The notes beneath the pieces are model-generated. The model made no database searches and was not told where the DNA came from. It saw only the letters and a program-made list of their open reading frames with translations. From Actinacidiphila cocklensis (lineage in GTDB: Bacteria > Actinomycetota > Actinomycetes > Streptomycetales > Streptomycetaceae): a DNA stretch of 64,000 nucleotides. The position numbers were made by a program, and so were the translations under genes. The stretch covers positions 1 through 64,000 of the forward strand of contig NZ_CAJSLV010000054.1 of NCBI RefSeq assembly GCF_907177275.1, read 5' to 3'. This document shows positions 45,676-58,498 of this stretch, one piece after another (position 1 is the first letter of the stretch; each line of letters opens with the position of its first letter).

Positions 45676-47247
45676 ATGGCGGAGCTCACGATCCGGCCGG
45701 AGGAGATCCGGGACGCGCTGGAGACGTTTGTCCAGTCGTACCAGCCGGACGCGGCCTCGCGCGAGGAGGTCGGGACGGTCAGCGTTGCCGGAGACGGCAT
45801 CGCGAAGGTCGAGGGCCTGCCCTCGGCGATGGCGAACGAACTGCTGCGGTTCGAGGACGGCACCCTCGGTCTCGCGCTGAACCTGGAAGAGCGCGAGATC
45901 GGCGCGATCGTCCTGGGCGAGTTCAACGGCATCGAAGAGGGCCAGCCGGTGCACCGCACCGGTGAGGTGCTCTCGGTGGCGGTCGGCGAGGGCTACCTGG
46001 GCCGGGTCGTCGACCCCCTGGGCACCCCGATCGACGGCCTCGGCGAGATCGAGACCGACGGCCGCCGCGCCCTCGAACTGCAGGCCCCCACGGTCATGCA
46101 GCGCAAGTCGGTGCACGAGCCGATGCAGACCGGCCTGAAGGCCGTCGACTCGATGACCCCGATCGGCCGCGGCCAGCGCCAGCTGATCATCGGCGACCGC
46201 CAGACCGGCAAGTCCGCCCTGGCCATCGACACGATCATCAACCAGCGCGACAACTGGCGCAGCGGCGACCCGGACAAGCAGGTCCGCTGCATCTACGTCG
46301 CCATCGGCCAGAAGGGCTCCACCATCGCCGGCGTTCGCGCCGCGCTGGAGGAGGCCGGCGCGCTGGAGTACACGACCATCGTCGCCGCCCCGGCGTCCGA
46401 CCCGGCCGGCTTCAAGTACCTGGCTCCGTACACCGGCTCGGCCATCGGCCAGCACTGGATGTACCAGGGCAAGCACGTCCTGATCGTCTTCGACGACCTG
46501 AGCAAGCAGGCCGACGCCTACCGCGCCGTGTCGCTGCTGCTGCGCCGCCCGCCGGGCCGCGAGGCCTACCCCGGCGACGTCTTCTACCTGCACTCCCGCC
46601 TGCTGGAGCGCTGCGCCAAGCTCTCCGACGACCTGGGCGCCGGCTCCATGACCGGCCTGCCGATCGTGGAGACCAAGGCCAACGACGTGTCGGCGTTCAT
46701 CCCGACCAACGTCATCTCCATCACCGACGGCCAGTGCTTCCTGGAGTCCGACCTGTTCAACGCCGGCCAGCGGCCCGCGCTGAACGTCGGTATCTCGGTC
46801 TCCCGGGTCGGCGGCTCCGCGCAGATCAAGGCCATGAAGAGCGTCGCGGGCCGACTGCGCGTGGACCTCGCCCAGTTCCGTGAGCTGGAGGCCTTCGCGG
46901 CCTTCGGTTCCGACCTGGACGCGGCCTCCAAGGCGCAGCTGGAGCGCGGTCAGCGCATGGTCGAGCTGCTCAAGCAGGGCCAGTACGCGCCGTACGCGAT
47001 CGAGGACCAGGTCGTCTCCATCTGGGCCGGCACCACCGGCCAGCTGGACGACGTACCCGTCGAGGACGTCCGCCGCTTCGAGCGCGAGCTGCTGGACTAC
47101 CTGCACCGCGAGAACAAGTCGCTGCTCACCGGCATCGTCGAGACCGGCAAGCTGGAGGACGGCACCATCGACGCGCTGACCTCCGCGGTCGGCGCCTTCA
47201 AGAAGCAGTTCGAGACGTCCTCGGGCGCGCTGCTGGTCGAGGGCTGA
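45676..47247 (+). CDS. atpA: ATP synthase F1 subunit alpha
   Basis: Alpha forms the non-catalytic nucleotide sites. 523 residues from ATG 45676. Walker A is G173-DRQTGK-S180, the Walker B region is [17 protein letters not shown], and the alpha signature [13 protein letters not shown] is intact. It lies about 120 bp after atpH and four bases before atpG. Confidence 0.97.
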   Translation: MAELTIRPEEIRDALETFVQSYQPDAASREEVGTVSVAGDGIAKVEGLPSAMANELLRFEDGTLGLALNLEEREIGAIVLGEFNGIEEGQPVHRTGEVLSVAVGEGYLGRVVDPLGTPIDGLGEIETDGRRALELQAPTVMQRKSVHEPMQTGLKAVDSMTPIGRGQRQLIIGDRQTGKSALAIDTIINQRDNWRSGDPDKQVRCIYVAIGQKGSTIAGVRAALEEAGALEYTTIVAAPASDPAGFKYLAPYTGSAIGQHWMYQGKHVLIVFDDLSKQADAYRAVSLLLRRPPGREAYPGDVFYLHSRLLERCAKLSDDLGAGSMTGLPIVETKANDVSAFIPTNVISITDGQCFLESDLFNAGQRPALNVGISVSRVGGSAQIKAMKSVAGRLRVDLAQFRELEAFAAFGSDLDAASKAQLERGQRMVELLKQGQYAPYAIEDQVVSIWAGTTGQLDDVPVEDVRRFERELLDYLHRENKSLLTGIVETGKLEDGTIDALTSAVGAFKKQFETSSGALLVEG

Positions 47248-47251
47248 TCGC

Positions 47252-49620
<2,369 letters not shown>

Positions 49621-49635
49621 CCTGGTCCGTGGCGT

Positions 49636-49664
49636 GAGGGGGGCAGACGGTCTCTGCCCCCCTC
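49636..49664 (+). terminator. Hairpin between atpD and atpC
   Basis: GAGGGGGGCAGA (49636-49647) and TCTGCCCCCCTC (49653-49664) form a perfect 12-bp stem with a five-base loop, followed by a partly T-rich TATTCTTTGTCTT. It may reduce read-through into atpC or protect the upstream message. Confidence 0.7.
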
Positions 49665-49730
49665 TCGCAGCCCCTATTCTTTGTCTTACGCACCTCCCTC
49701 ACCCGGTGGGTGCCGACCCGAGGAGCCGTC

Positions 49731-50105
49731 TTGGCCGAAATTCACGTCGAGGTGGTGGCCGCGGACCGCAGCATCTGGTCCGGGGAGGCCGCCATGGTCA
49801 TCGCCCGCACCATGTCCGGTGACATCGGCATCATGCCGTCGCACGAGCCGGTGCTCGGAGTGCTGCAGTCAGGTCCCGTGACGGTCCGCACCAGCGACGG
49901 CGGCACCGTGGTCGTCGCCGTGCACGGCGGTTTCCTCTCCTTCGCGGACAACAAGCTCTCCGTTCTCGCCGAGATCGCCGAGCTGGCCGAGGAGATCGAC
50001 GTCGCACGGGCCGAGCGGGCGCTGGAGCGCTCCAAGGCCGAGGCCGACGCGGGCGCCGAGCGCCGCGCGGAGGTCCGGCTGGCCGCCGCGACGGGCGCGC
50101 ACTGA
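49731..50105 (+). CDS. atpC: ATP synthase F1 subunit epsilon
   Basis: Epsilon binds gamma and can inhibit ATP hydrolysis. TTG 49731 follows AGGAG at five bases; 124 residues. The N-terminal beta sandwich (IHVEVVAADRSIWSGEA, GDIGIMPSHEPVLGVL) and the short C-terminal helices (DVARAERALERSKAEAD) are present. TTG is chosen because no other in-frame start has a ribosome binding site. Confidence 0.95.
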   Translation: MAEIHVEVVAADRSIWSGEAAMVIARTMSGDIGIMPSHEPVLGVLQSGPVTVRTSDGGTVVVAVHGGFLSFADNKLSVLAEIAELAEEIDVARAERALERSKAEADAGAERRAEVRLAAATGAH

Positions 50106-50268
50106 ACAACCACCGGCGGAGCGCCGTCCAGCGGGACGGCGGCACCGCGGGAGCAGGACCAAGGCGCCGCGGGCTGCCCTCAGGGGCGGTCCGCGGCTCC
50201 GGCACAGCAAGGGCAGCACACACACGGCGCGCGGTACGGGCGGCAGACGGTCCCAGGAGAGGAGAGCG

Positions 50269-50721
50269 GTGGACGTGATCCTCTCGGTCGAGGCGATCGG
50301 CGCGGTCGTGGGCGCGGTCCTGCTGGCGCTGTTCGTCCTCGGGCTGCGCCGCCGGCTCATCCAGCGCGCCGGCGGCACCTTCGACTGCAGCCTGCGGGTG
50401 GCCCCGCCGGAGGACACCGAGCCCACCGGCAAGGGCTGGGTCTACGGCGTGGCCCGCTACAACGGCGACCGGGTCGAGTGGTTCCGGGTCTTCTCCTACG
50501 CCTTCCGGCCCCGCCGGGTGCTGGAGCGCCCCTCGATCGAGGTCGAGGGCCGCAGGGAGCCGCGCGGCACCGAGGAGCTCGCGCTGCTGTCCGACGCGGT
50601 CGTGCTGACCTGCGAGCACCGCGGCATGCGGCTGGAGCTGGCGATGAGCGACGACGCGCTCACCGGTTTCCTCGCCTGGCTGGAGGCGGCCCCGCCCGGC
50701 CAGCGGGTCAACGTGGCCTGA
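50269..50721 (+). CDS. DUF2550 membrane protein
   Basis: GTG 50269 follows AGGAGAGGAGAG; 150 residues. One N-terminal TM helix (IGAVVGAVLLALFVLGL) and a soluble domain with FDCSLRVAP, KGWVYGVARYNGDRVEWFRVFS and a C-terminal LAMSDDALTGFLAWLEAAPPG. This small actinobacterial family regularly follows atpC. Its function is unknown; the topology suggests a cytoplasmic domain tethered to the membrane. Confidence 0.85.
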   Translation: MDVILSVEAIGAVVGAVLLALFVLGLRRRLIQRAGGTFDCSLRVAPPEDTEPTGKGWVYGVARYNGDRVEWFRVFSYAFRPRRVLERPSIEVEGRREPRGTEELALLSDAVVLTCEHRGMRLELAMSDDALTGFLAWLEAAPPGQRVNVA

Positions 50722-50752
50722 GCGGGTACCCCGGCTGCCCCGTCGGGCGGCC

Positions 50753-51325
50753 TCAGCGGTTCTCGCCCGGCACCCACAGCACGTCCCCGCGCTCCTTGTT
50801 CGCCGTCCTGGCCAGGATGAACAGCAGGTCCGAGAGCCGGTTGAGGTACGTCGCCGTCAGCGGGTTCATGACGTCGCCGTGCTCGGCCAGCGCCGCCCAG
50901 GTGGAGCGCTCCGCGCGGCGCACGACCGTACAGGCCTGGTGCAGCAGCGCCGCGCCCGCGGTACCGCCGGGCAGGATGAAGCTGCGCAGCTTGTCCAGCT
51001 CCTCCAGGAAGCCGTCGCAGTCGGCCTCCAGCCGGTCCACGTAGGACTGCTCGACCCGCAGCGGCGGGTACTTCGGGTCCTGCACCACCGGGGTGGCCAG
51101 GTCGGCGCCGACGTCGAAGAGGTCGTTCTGCACGCGGACCAGGACGGCCGCCACGTCCTCGGCCAGCCCGCCGAGCGCCAGGGCGGTGCCGATGACCGCG
51201 TTGGCCTCGTTGGTGTCGGCGTACGCGGCGATCCTGGTGTCGGTCTTGGCCGTACGGCTCATGTCGCCGAGCGCGGTCGTGCCGTCGTCGCCGGTGCGGG
51301 TGTAGATGCGGGTGAGATTGACCAT
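50753..51325 (-). CDS. Cob(I)alamin adenosyltransferase, PduO type
   Basis: This enzyme transfers the adenosyl group of ATP to reduced corrinoid, making coenzyme B12. 190 residues from ATG 51325; the trimeric PduO-type family is shown by YTRTGDDGTTALG (ATP loop), VVRRAERSTWAAL and ATYLNRLSDLLFILAR. The mRNA looks leaderless: a TACGCT box (plus-strand 51333-51338) ends seven bases upstream of the start codon and no ribosome binding site is seen. It is convergent with the DUF2550 gene. Confidence 0.93.
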   Translation of the reverse strand: MVNLTRIYTRTGDDGTTALGDMSRTAKTDTRIAAYADTNEANAVIGTALALGGLAEDVAAVLVRVQNDLFDVGADLATPVVQDPKYPPLRVEQSYVDRLEADCDGFLEELDKLRSFILPGGTAGAALLHQACTVVRRAERSTWAALAEHGDVMNPLTATYLNRLSDLLFILARTANKERGDVLWVPGENR

Positions 51326-51460
51326 GGCGTCGAGCGTAGGGCCTGCGCGGGCGGTCCGTTGCGACCAAGGACACACGGTGACGCGCCCGACATCATGCTG
51401 CGCCGGGCGGTGAACCGGCGCTAGGGTCCGGCCAGATACCCCAACGGAGAGGTGTGAACC

Positions 51461-52309
51461 GTGGCGAAGAAGCTCGCCGTCGTAGGAGCCGGACTGATGG
51501 GCTCGGGCATCGCGCAGGTGGCGGCCCAGGCGGGCTACGAGGTGGTGCTGCGGGATGTCACCGACGGGGCGCTGGCCCGCGGTACCGACGGCATCAGGGC
51601 CTCCTACGACCGCTTCGTCGCCAAGGGCAGGCTCGAAGCGGCCGACGCGGAAGCGGCGTTGGCCAGGATCAGCACCACCACCGACCTCGAAGCCGTCGCT
51701 GACGCCGACCTGGTCGTGGAGGCGGTCTTCGAGAAGATCGAGGTCAAGCAGGAGATCTTCCGCACCCTCGACCGCATCACCGGCCCCGGCACGGTGCTGG
51801 CGTCCAACACCTCGGCGATCCCGATCACCAAGATCGCCGCGGCCACCGAGCACCCGGAGCGGGTCGTCGGCACCCACTTCTTCTCGCCGGTGCCGATGAT
51901 GCAGCTGTGCGAACTGGTGCGCGGCTACAAAACCAGTGACGACACGTTGGCCCGCGCTCGGGAGTTCGCCGAGAGCGTCGGCAAGACCTGCATCGTCGTC
52001 AACCGCGACGTCGCCGGCTTCGTCACCACCCGGCTGATCTCCGCGCTGGTCGTCGAGGCCGTCAAGCTCTACGAGTCGGGCGTCGCCTCCGCCGAGGACA
52101 TCGACGTCGCCTGCAAGCTGGGCTTCGGCCACGCGATGGGCCCGCTGGCCACCACCGACCTCACCGGCGTGGACATCCTGCTGCACGCCACCGGCAACAT
52201 CTACGCCGAATCGCAGGACGAGAAGTTCGCCCCGCCGGAGATCATGCGGCGGATGGTGGACGCCGGGGACCTGGGCCGTAAGAGCGGTCAGGGGTTCTAC
52301 CCGTACTAA
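51461..52309 (+). CDS. 3-hydroxybutyryl-CoA dehydrogenase
   Basis: This enzyme interconverts acetoacetyl-CoA and 3-hydroxybutyryl-CoA, feeding butyryl-CoA for the ethylmalonyl-CoA pathway or polyketides. GTG start; 282 residues. NAD-binding VVGAGLMGSGIAQVAAQAG, the NTSAIPITK and HFFSPVPMMQLCELV catalytic His region, and the C-terminal GFGHAMGPLATTDLTGVD domain are complete. Length matches the family. Confidence 0.93.
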   Translation: MAKKLAVVGAGLMGSGIAQVAAQAGYEVVLRDVTDGALARGTDGIRASYDRFVAKGRLEAADAEAALARISTTTDLEAVADADLVVEAVFEKIEVKQEIFRTLDRITGPGTVLASNTSAIPITKIAAATEHPERVVGTHFFSPVPMMQLCELVRGYKTSDDTLARAREFAESVGKTCIVVNRDVAGFVTTRLISALVVEAVKLYESGVASAEDIDVACKLGFGHAMGPLATTDLTGVDILLHATGNIYAESQDEKFAPPEIMRRMVDAGDLGRKSGQGFYPY

Positions 52310-52432
52310 GCAACGTCACTCACAGGAGTGAATTCGGTATCGGTTCGCTCACAGACGGCAACTTCTCTTTGCGACGGACCGTCAGTTGTGTGAAGACATA
52401 CGGACGGGTGCCGCAATTCTTCGGGAGCGACT

Positions 52433-52732
52433 ATGCACATCAGGGGCGACCATGCCGAGCTGGTCGTCGGGGGCCGCCTCGACGTCCGCAGCGCGGCGGA
52501 CGCCCGTACGGCCCTGCACACCGCCGTCGACTCCGGCCGCGGCGACCTCGTACTGGACCTGACCGAGCTGGACTCGTGGGACGCGACAGGGCTCGGGGTG
52601 ATCATGGGCGCCCACCGCAGGGCCGGCCGGGCCAACCGCCGGCTGGTGCTGCGCAACGTGCCGCCGCAGATGCAGCGGCTGCTGGTGGCCACCCGGTTGC
52701 ACCGCATCCTCGCGATCGAGGCCGAAAGGTGA
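52433..52732 (+). CDS. STAS-domain anti-sigma factor antagonist-like protein
   Basis: A 99-residue STAS protein of the SpoIIAA/RsbV fold. Strand-helix words are GRLDVRSAADARTAL, LDLTELDSWDATGLGVI and LVLRNVPPQMQRLL. Antagonists are usually switched by phosphorylation of the Ser in DSSG; here the loop is DATG, so Thr would be the acceptor if it is regulated that way. No anti-sigma factor or sigma gene is adjacent. Confidence 0.85.
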   Translation: MHIRGDHAELVVGGRLDVRSAADARTALHTAVDSGRGDLVLDLTELDSWDATGLGVIMGAHRRAGRANRRLVLRNVPPQMQRLLVATRLHRILAIEAER

Positions 52733-52821
52733 CGTAAAGGCTGCCCGGCACCCCTGCGCTTCATTGAGGCGGCGCGAGCCCTTAGAGTTCCCCTGACGTG
52801 ACGCACATGGGGGCGTAGGAC

Positions 52822-55530
52822 ATGGACCAGCACAGTGGCGAGCCCGGCGAGCGCCCCGGGCAGGACGAGCCGTTCGACGCCTTCGACGCCTTCGGTGTCA
52901 GGAGCGGCGGCAGTGGCGGCAGCCCCGCCGACCGCGGCGCGCTGGTGCCGTACGAGCCGCCGCCCGCGCCCTTCGCGGACGACGCCTTCACCGCGCCCCC
53001 GGCCGACCCGTCCGCCTTCGACGGCCTGCGCCCGGTCGAGCCCTCGCTCTTCGACGCCGCCGCCCCGCTGCCCAAGGCGGTACGGCCGCCCCGCGAACCG
53101 CTGGAGCTGACCGCCGGCACCGGCACCCCCAGCAGCGGCAGCGCCCGGGTACGGCGGATCGTCACCGCCGACTTCCTGCTCACCGTCAACCCGGTCGACG
53201 GCACCGAGGTCACGGTGTGCCCGCCGGAGGAGCGCAGGACCCCCGTGCCGCGCACCCGAGACGAGCGCACCGCCCACCTCGCCGCCCAGCGGCCCTCGCC
53301 GCCGCCCGGCCCGCCCGCCCCCGAACTGCCGCTGCTGGAACGGGACGAGGAGCGCGAGCGGCTGATCCGGCTGCTGGCCCGCGGCCGCTCGGTCCGCGTC
53401 ACGGGGCCCTCGGGCGCCGGCCGCACCGCCCTGCTGGAGTCGGTCGCCAACGCCTGCGCCGACGTCGCCCCCGACGGTGTGCTGTGGCTGTCCGGCTACC
53501 GCCGTACCGCCGCCGACGTCCTGCACGCCCTCTACAGCGTCGTCTACACCGGCGAGGACTACCGTCCGGGACGCGCGGAACTGCCCGGGCTGCTGCGCGA
53601 GATCGGCGCCGTCGTCGTCGTGGACGATCTGGAGTTCGGCGGCACCGCACTGGAGGAGCTGCTCGCCGCGGCCCCCGAGTGCGCCTTCCTGATGGCCGCG
53701 ACCCCCGACGTCGCCGTACCGTCGGCGGAGTCGATGGTCGAGGAGGTCTTCCTCTCCGGCCTGACCCGGGTCGCCTGCGTCGACCTGCTCACCCTGGCCG
53801 CGGGACGGCCGCTCGAAGAGGACGAGACCGCCTGGGCGGCCGACCTGTGGTTCGAGTCGGAAGGGCTGCCGCTGCGCTTCGTCCAGGCCGGCGCCCTGCT
53901 GCGGCAGCGGGACGCGCTGCGCTTCCCGCCCGAGCCGGACTGGGACGACTCGGTGTGGGAGAACGGCACCCCGGCCGCCGCCCCCGCCGCGTCCCCGCAC
54001 GACCTGATACCCGACCTGACCGGCTTCGACGACCCCGTCGAGCCGGCCGACCCCGCGGCGCGGCTGGAGATACCCCCGGTCATACCGCCGCCCGCCCGGG
54101 TGCCCACCGCCGACGTGCCGCTGCCGTCCCTCGCGGAGAGCGCCGCCCCCGCCGACCTGCTCGCCTCCCGGCTGAGCGAGGCCGCCCGCGAGGCACTCGC
54201 CTTCGCGGTCGCCCTCGACGGCGAATGCCCGCACCCCTCGCACCTGCCCGCACTGGTCGGCGACACCCACGGGGACGCCGCACTCGGCGAGATGACCGCG
54301 GTGGGCCTGGCCGTCCCGGTCGCCGCGCACTACCGGCTCGCCGCCGGCGTCACCCAGCAGCTCGCCGCCGCCTTCACCGCGGAGGGCGAGCTCAGCGAGA
54401 TCCAGGCGCACACCGCGGCCCTGCACTACGCCTGGTGGACCGGGCACCCCTCGGTCACCGCCGCCCGTGCCGCCGCCGAGTCCGAGGCGATCATCGCCGC
54501 GATGACCGCGTGCCGCGACAACGGCAACCCCACGGCCGCGGTGCTGCTGGCCCGCACGGTGGCCCCCGTCTTCGCCGCCGCCCTGCACTGGGGCGCCTGG
54601 GAGCGGGTGCTGCGGATCGGCCAGGAGGCCGCGCGGCTGTCCGGCGAGGTCGCGGAAGAGGCCTACTTCCACCACGAGTTGGGCGTGCTGGCGCTCTGCA
54701 ACGGCACGATGGACCGGGCGCGGGCCGAGCTGGAGGCGTCCATCGCCCTGCGCGGTGCCCTCGCGGACCGCCAGGGCACCGTGGTCGGCCGCCGCACGCT
54801 GGCGCTGGTCGACGACCTCGCCCCGGAGGCCGCGCTCGCACTCCTCCCGGCCCCGCCGTCCGACGACGAGCCCGTCACCGCGGTGACGCCGCCGCTGGCC
54901 GTCATCCACCACCGCCCGCCGGCCCACGCGGCGCCCACGCCCGGCCCCAAGCGGCTCGCCGTGGTCGGTACCCGCCGGAACATGGTCGCGGCCGGCACGG
55001 GCGTGCTGCTCGCCGCGGTCCTGGGCACGATCGTCACGCTGGGCGCGACGTCCGGTGCCGGCGACAACTCTGACCAGAAGAACCAGGTCAAGCCGCTGGA
55101 GTCGTCCCAGGAGGAGGCCCCGGAGGACCCGTCCACGACGGCCCCCGCGACCACCGCCCCGACGGCGACGGCTTCCTCGTCCGCGTCCCCTTCCGCGTCG
55201 ACGACCACGACGCCGAGCGCGTCGGCCACGACGACGGGCGGTACGACCGGCGGTACGTCCGCGCCTCCGCCGCCGTCCTCGACGGGTGGCGCGAGCCAGC
55301 CCCCGCCGCCGCCGACTTACACGAGCCGGCCGACGTCGAAGCCGCCGACATCCAAGCCGCCGACGACGTCGCCCACCACCCCGCCGACCACGCCGACCAC
55401 CACGCCCCCGACGACGCCGCCCACCACGCCGCCGACCGACCCGCCGCCGGTCACCCAGTCCCAGACGGTCTCCGCGGCCCCCGCGGTCACCGACACCGCG
55501 GCCGCGCCCACCGGCAGCGCGACCCCGTAA
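52822..55530 (+). CDS. Large membrane-anchored NTPase-like protein with variant Walker A
   Basis: 902 residues. The first ~170 are acidic and disordered. A P-loop at G195-PSGAGR-T202 has Arg where Lys is expected, followed by LLESVANACADV; a Walker B-like IGAVVVVDDLEF follows, so the fold looks like a STAND/AAA module with probably weak nucleotide hydrolysis. A helical region (about 440-690) resembles TPR-like repeats. One TM helix (about 715-740) and a long Thr/Pro/Ser-rich tail (PPTTPTTTPPTTPP) that should be outside the cell end the protein. Similar genes occur in Streptomyces at this site; function is unknown. It may couple an internal switch to the wall. Confidence 0.7.
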   Translation: MDQHSGEPGERPGQDEPFDAFDAFGVRSGGSGGSPADRGALVPYEPPPAPFADDAFTAPPADPSAFDGLRPVEPSLFDAAAPLPKAVRPPREPLELTAGTGTPSSGSARVRRIVTADFLLTVNPVDGTEVTVCPPEERRTPVPRTRDERTAHLAAQRPSPPPGPPAPELPLLERDEERERLIRLLARGRSVRVTGPSGAGRTALLESVANACADVAPDGVLWLSGYRRTAADVLHALYSVVYTGEDYRPGRAELPGLLREIGAVVVVDDLEFGGTALEELLAAAPECAFLMAATPDVAVPSAESMVEEVFLSGLTRVACVDLLTLAAGRPLEEDETAWAADLWFESEGLPLRFVQAGALLRQRDALRFPPEPDWDDSVWENGTPAAAPAASPHDLIPDLTGFDDPVEPADPAARLEIPPVIPPPARVPTADVPLPSLAESAAPADLLASRLSEAAREALAFAVALDGECPHPSHLPALVGDTHGDAALGEMTAVGLAVPVAAHYRLAAGVTQQLAAAFTAEGELSEIQAHTAALHYAWWTGHPSVTAARAAAESEAIIAAMTACRDNGNPTAAVLLARTVAPVFAAALHWGAWERVLRIGQEAARLSGEVAEEAYFHHELGVLALCNGTMDRARAELEASIALRGALADRQGTVVGRRTLALVDDLAPEAALALLPAPPSDDEPVTAVTPPLAVIHHRPPAHAAPTPGPKRLAVVGTRRNMVAAGTGVLLAAVLGTIVTLGATSGAGDNSDQKNQVKPLESSQEEAPEDPSTTAPATTAPTATASSSASPSASTTTTPSASATTTGGTTGGTSAPPPPSSTGGASQPPPPPTYTSRPTSKPPTSKPPTTSPTTPPTTPTTTPPTTPPTTPPTDPPPVTQSQTVSAAPAVTDTAAAPTGSATP

Positions 55531-55541
55531 CGCGGAAAAAG

Positions 55542-55570
55542 GGCGCGGCGGCCCTGGGGACCGCCGCGCC
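55542..55570. terminator. Convergent terminator
   Basis: GGCGCGGCGG (55542-55551) and CCGCCGCGCC (55561-55570) form a perfect 10-bp stem with a nine-base loop, preceded by AAAAA on the left. It can end transcripts from both the NTPase-like gene and the xylanase gene. Confidence 0.8.
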
Positions 55571-55587
55571 GGTGGTGCGTGGGTGTT

Positions 55588-57085
<1,498 letters not shown>

Positions 57086-57748
57086 TCAGAAGAGGCGGAG
57101 CTTGTCGTCCTCGATGCCGCGCATCGCGTCGTAGTCCAGGACGACGCAGTCGATGCCGCGGTCGGTGGCCAGGACGCGGGCCTGGGGCTTGATCTCCTGG
57201 GCGGCGAAGACGCCCTTCACGGGCGCCAGGTGCGGGTCGCGGTTGAGGAGTTCGAGGTAGCGGGTGAGCTGCTCCACGCCGTCGATGTCGCCGCGGCGCT
57301 TCAGCTCGACGGCGACCGTGCCGCCGGAGGCGTCGCGGCAGAGGATGTCGACCGGGCCGATGGCGGTGGGGTACTCGCGGCGGATCAGGGTCCAGCCCTC
57401 GCCGAGCACCTCCATGCGGTCGGCCAGGAGCTCCTGCAGGTGCGCCTCGACGCCGTCCTTGATCAGGCCCGGGTCGACGCCGAGTTCGTGCGAGGAGTCG
57501 TGCAGGACCTCCTCTATCGTGATGATCAGCTGCTCGCCCGCCTTGTTGGCGACCGTCCAGACGCCGTCGTCACCCTCCTTGAGCGTGCAGGGCGGGGACA
57601 TCCAGTTGAGCGGCTTGTAGGCACGGTCGTCGGCGTGCACCGACAGGCTGCCGTCGGCCTTGACCAGCAGCAGCCGGGTGGCGGACGGAAGGTGGGCGGA
57701 CAGCCGGCCCGCGTAGTCGACGGAGCAGCGGGCGATCACGAGGCGCAT
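57086..57748 (-). CDS. nucS: Mismatch-specific endonuclease NucS/EndoMS
   Basis: NucS cuts both strands at G-T, G-G and T-T mismatches and replaces MutS/MutL mismatch repair in actinobacteria. 220 residues from ATG 57748 ([16 protein letters not shown]). The N-terminal DNA-binding domain has NWMSPP. The C-terminal nuclease has the PD-(D/E)xK residues in GPVDILCRD and [10 protein letters not shown], plus QLTRYLELL. The last residues, KLRLF, are the expected sliding-clamp binding tail. It matches the family in length and motifs. Confidence 0.95.
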   Translation of the reverse strand: MRLVIARCSVDYAGRLSAHLPSATRLLLVKADGSLSVHADDRAYKPLNWMSPPCTLKEGDDGVWTVANKAGEQLIITIEEVLHDSSHELGVDPGLIKDGVEAHLQELLADRMEVLGEGWTLIRREYPTAIGPVDILCRDASGGTVAVELKRRGDIDGVEQLTRYLELLNRDPHLAPVKGVFAAQEIKPQARVLATDRGIDCVVLDYDAMRGIEDDKLRLF

Positions 57749-57993
57749 GGTGGGCCACGCTACTCGACCGGGCACGTGCCACGCGATTCGGCCCCGGGCC
57801 GCCGGGACCGTACGAGTTCGGCCGACTACGGCCCGGCGCCGAAAAATGGCCGGTTGTGCGTGCTACCTCCTGGTGCGCGCAGCATTACAACCCTACGGTT
57901 GAAAGCCGGAGGCCGACGCGGGGGAGAAGCGGTCGCGGCCGCCGATCCCGTCCGTACGGTCCCGCGTCCGCGGGGCCACCGAGAGGAGTACCC

Positions 57994-58386
57994 ATGTCGC
58001 TCGACGTCTCTCCGGCCCTCCTCGAACAGGCCGAGCGAGGCGAGGTCGACGAGCAGGAGTTCGTCGACTGCGTCAGGACGTCCCTCCCCTATGCGTGGGA
58101 GCTGATCAGCTCATTGGTGGCACAACTCAAGGTCGATGGGGGGAACTTCGCGGACAACCAGGTGCCGCCGCCGAGTGAGAAGGAGCGCGGCCAGCTGCTC
58201 CGCGCACTGGCGAGCGACGCGATACGCGGGGCACTCCAGCGGCACTTCGGTGTGCGGCTCGCGTTCCAGAACTGCCACCGGGTGGCGGTCTTCCCGCTCG
58301 ACTCCGCCGTCGGCGAGAGCTACGACAAGTTCACCTCGGTCAGGTCGCAAGTGCTGAACCAGTCACCGGAGTTCAGGGACTGCTGA
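57994..58386 (+). CDS. Small conserved Streptomyces protein of unknown function
   Basis: ATG 57994 follows GAGAGGAG; 130 residues. The sequence (ERGEVDEQEFVDCVRTSLPYAW, VPPPSEKERGQLLRALASDA, FGVRLAFQNCHRVAVFPL) is soluble and helical with no catalytic motif that I recognise. I associate it with the conserved hypothetical found next to nucS in Streptomyces (SCO5389-type). Its function is unknown. Confidence 0.8.
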   Translation: MSLDVSPALLEQAERGEVDEQEFVDCVRTSLPYAWELISSLVAQLKVDGGNFADNQVPPPSEKERGQLLRALASDAIRGALQRHFGVRLAFQNCHRVAVFPLDSAVGESYDKFTSVRSQVLNQSPEFRDC

Positions 58387-58498
58387 CCGTCCGCGCCGAC
58401 ACACCCCGCGGCTCCGTACCCCACTCGCGGGCGCCGTAGTCGACCGACGGCGGCCGGCACAACGGGGCGTGCTCCCGTAACGGGCCATGCGCGTGTGT

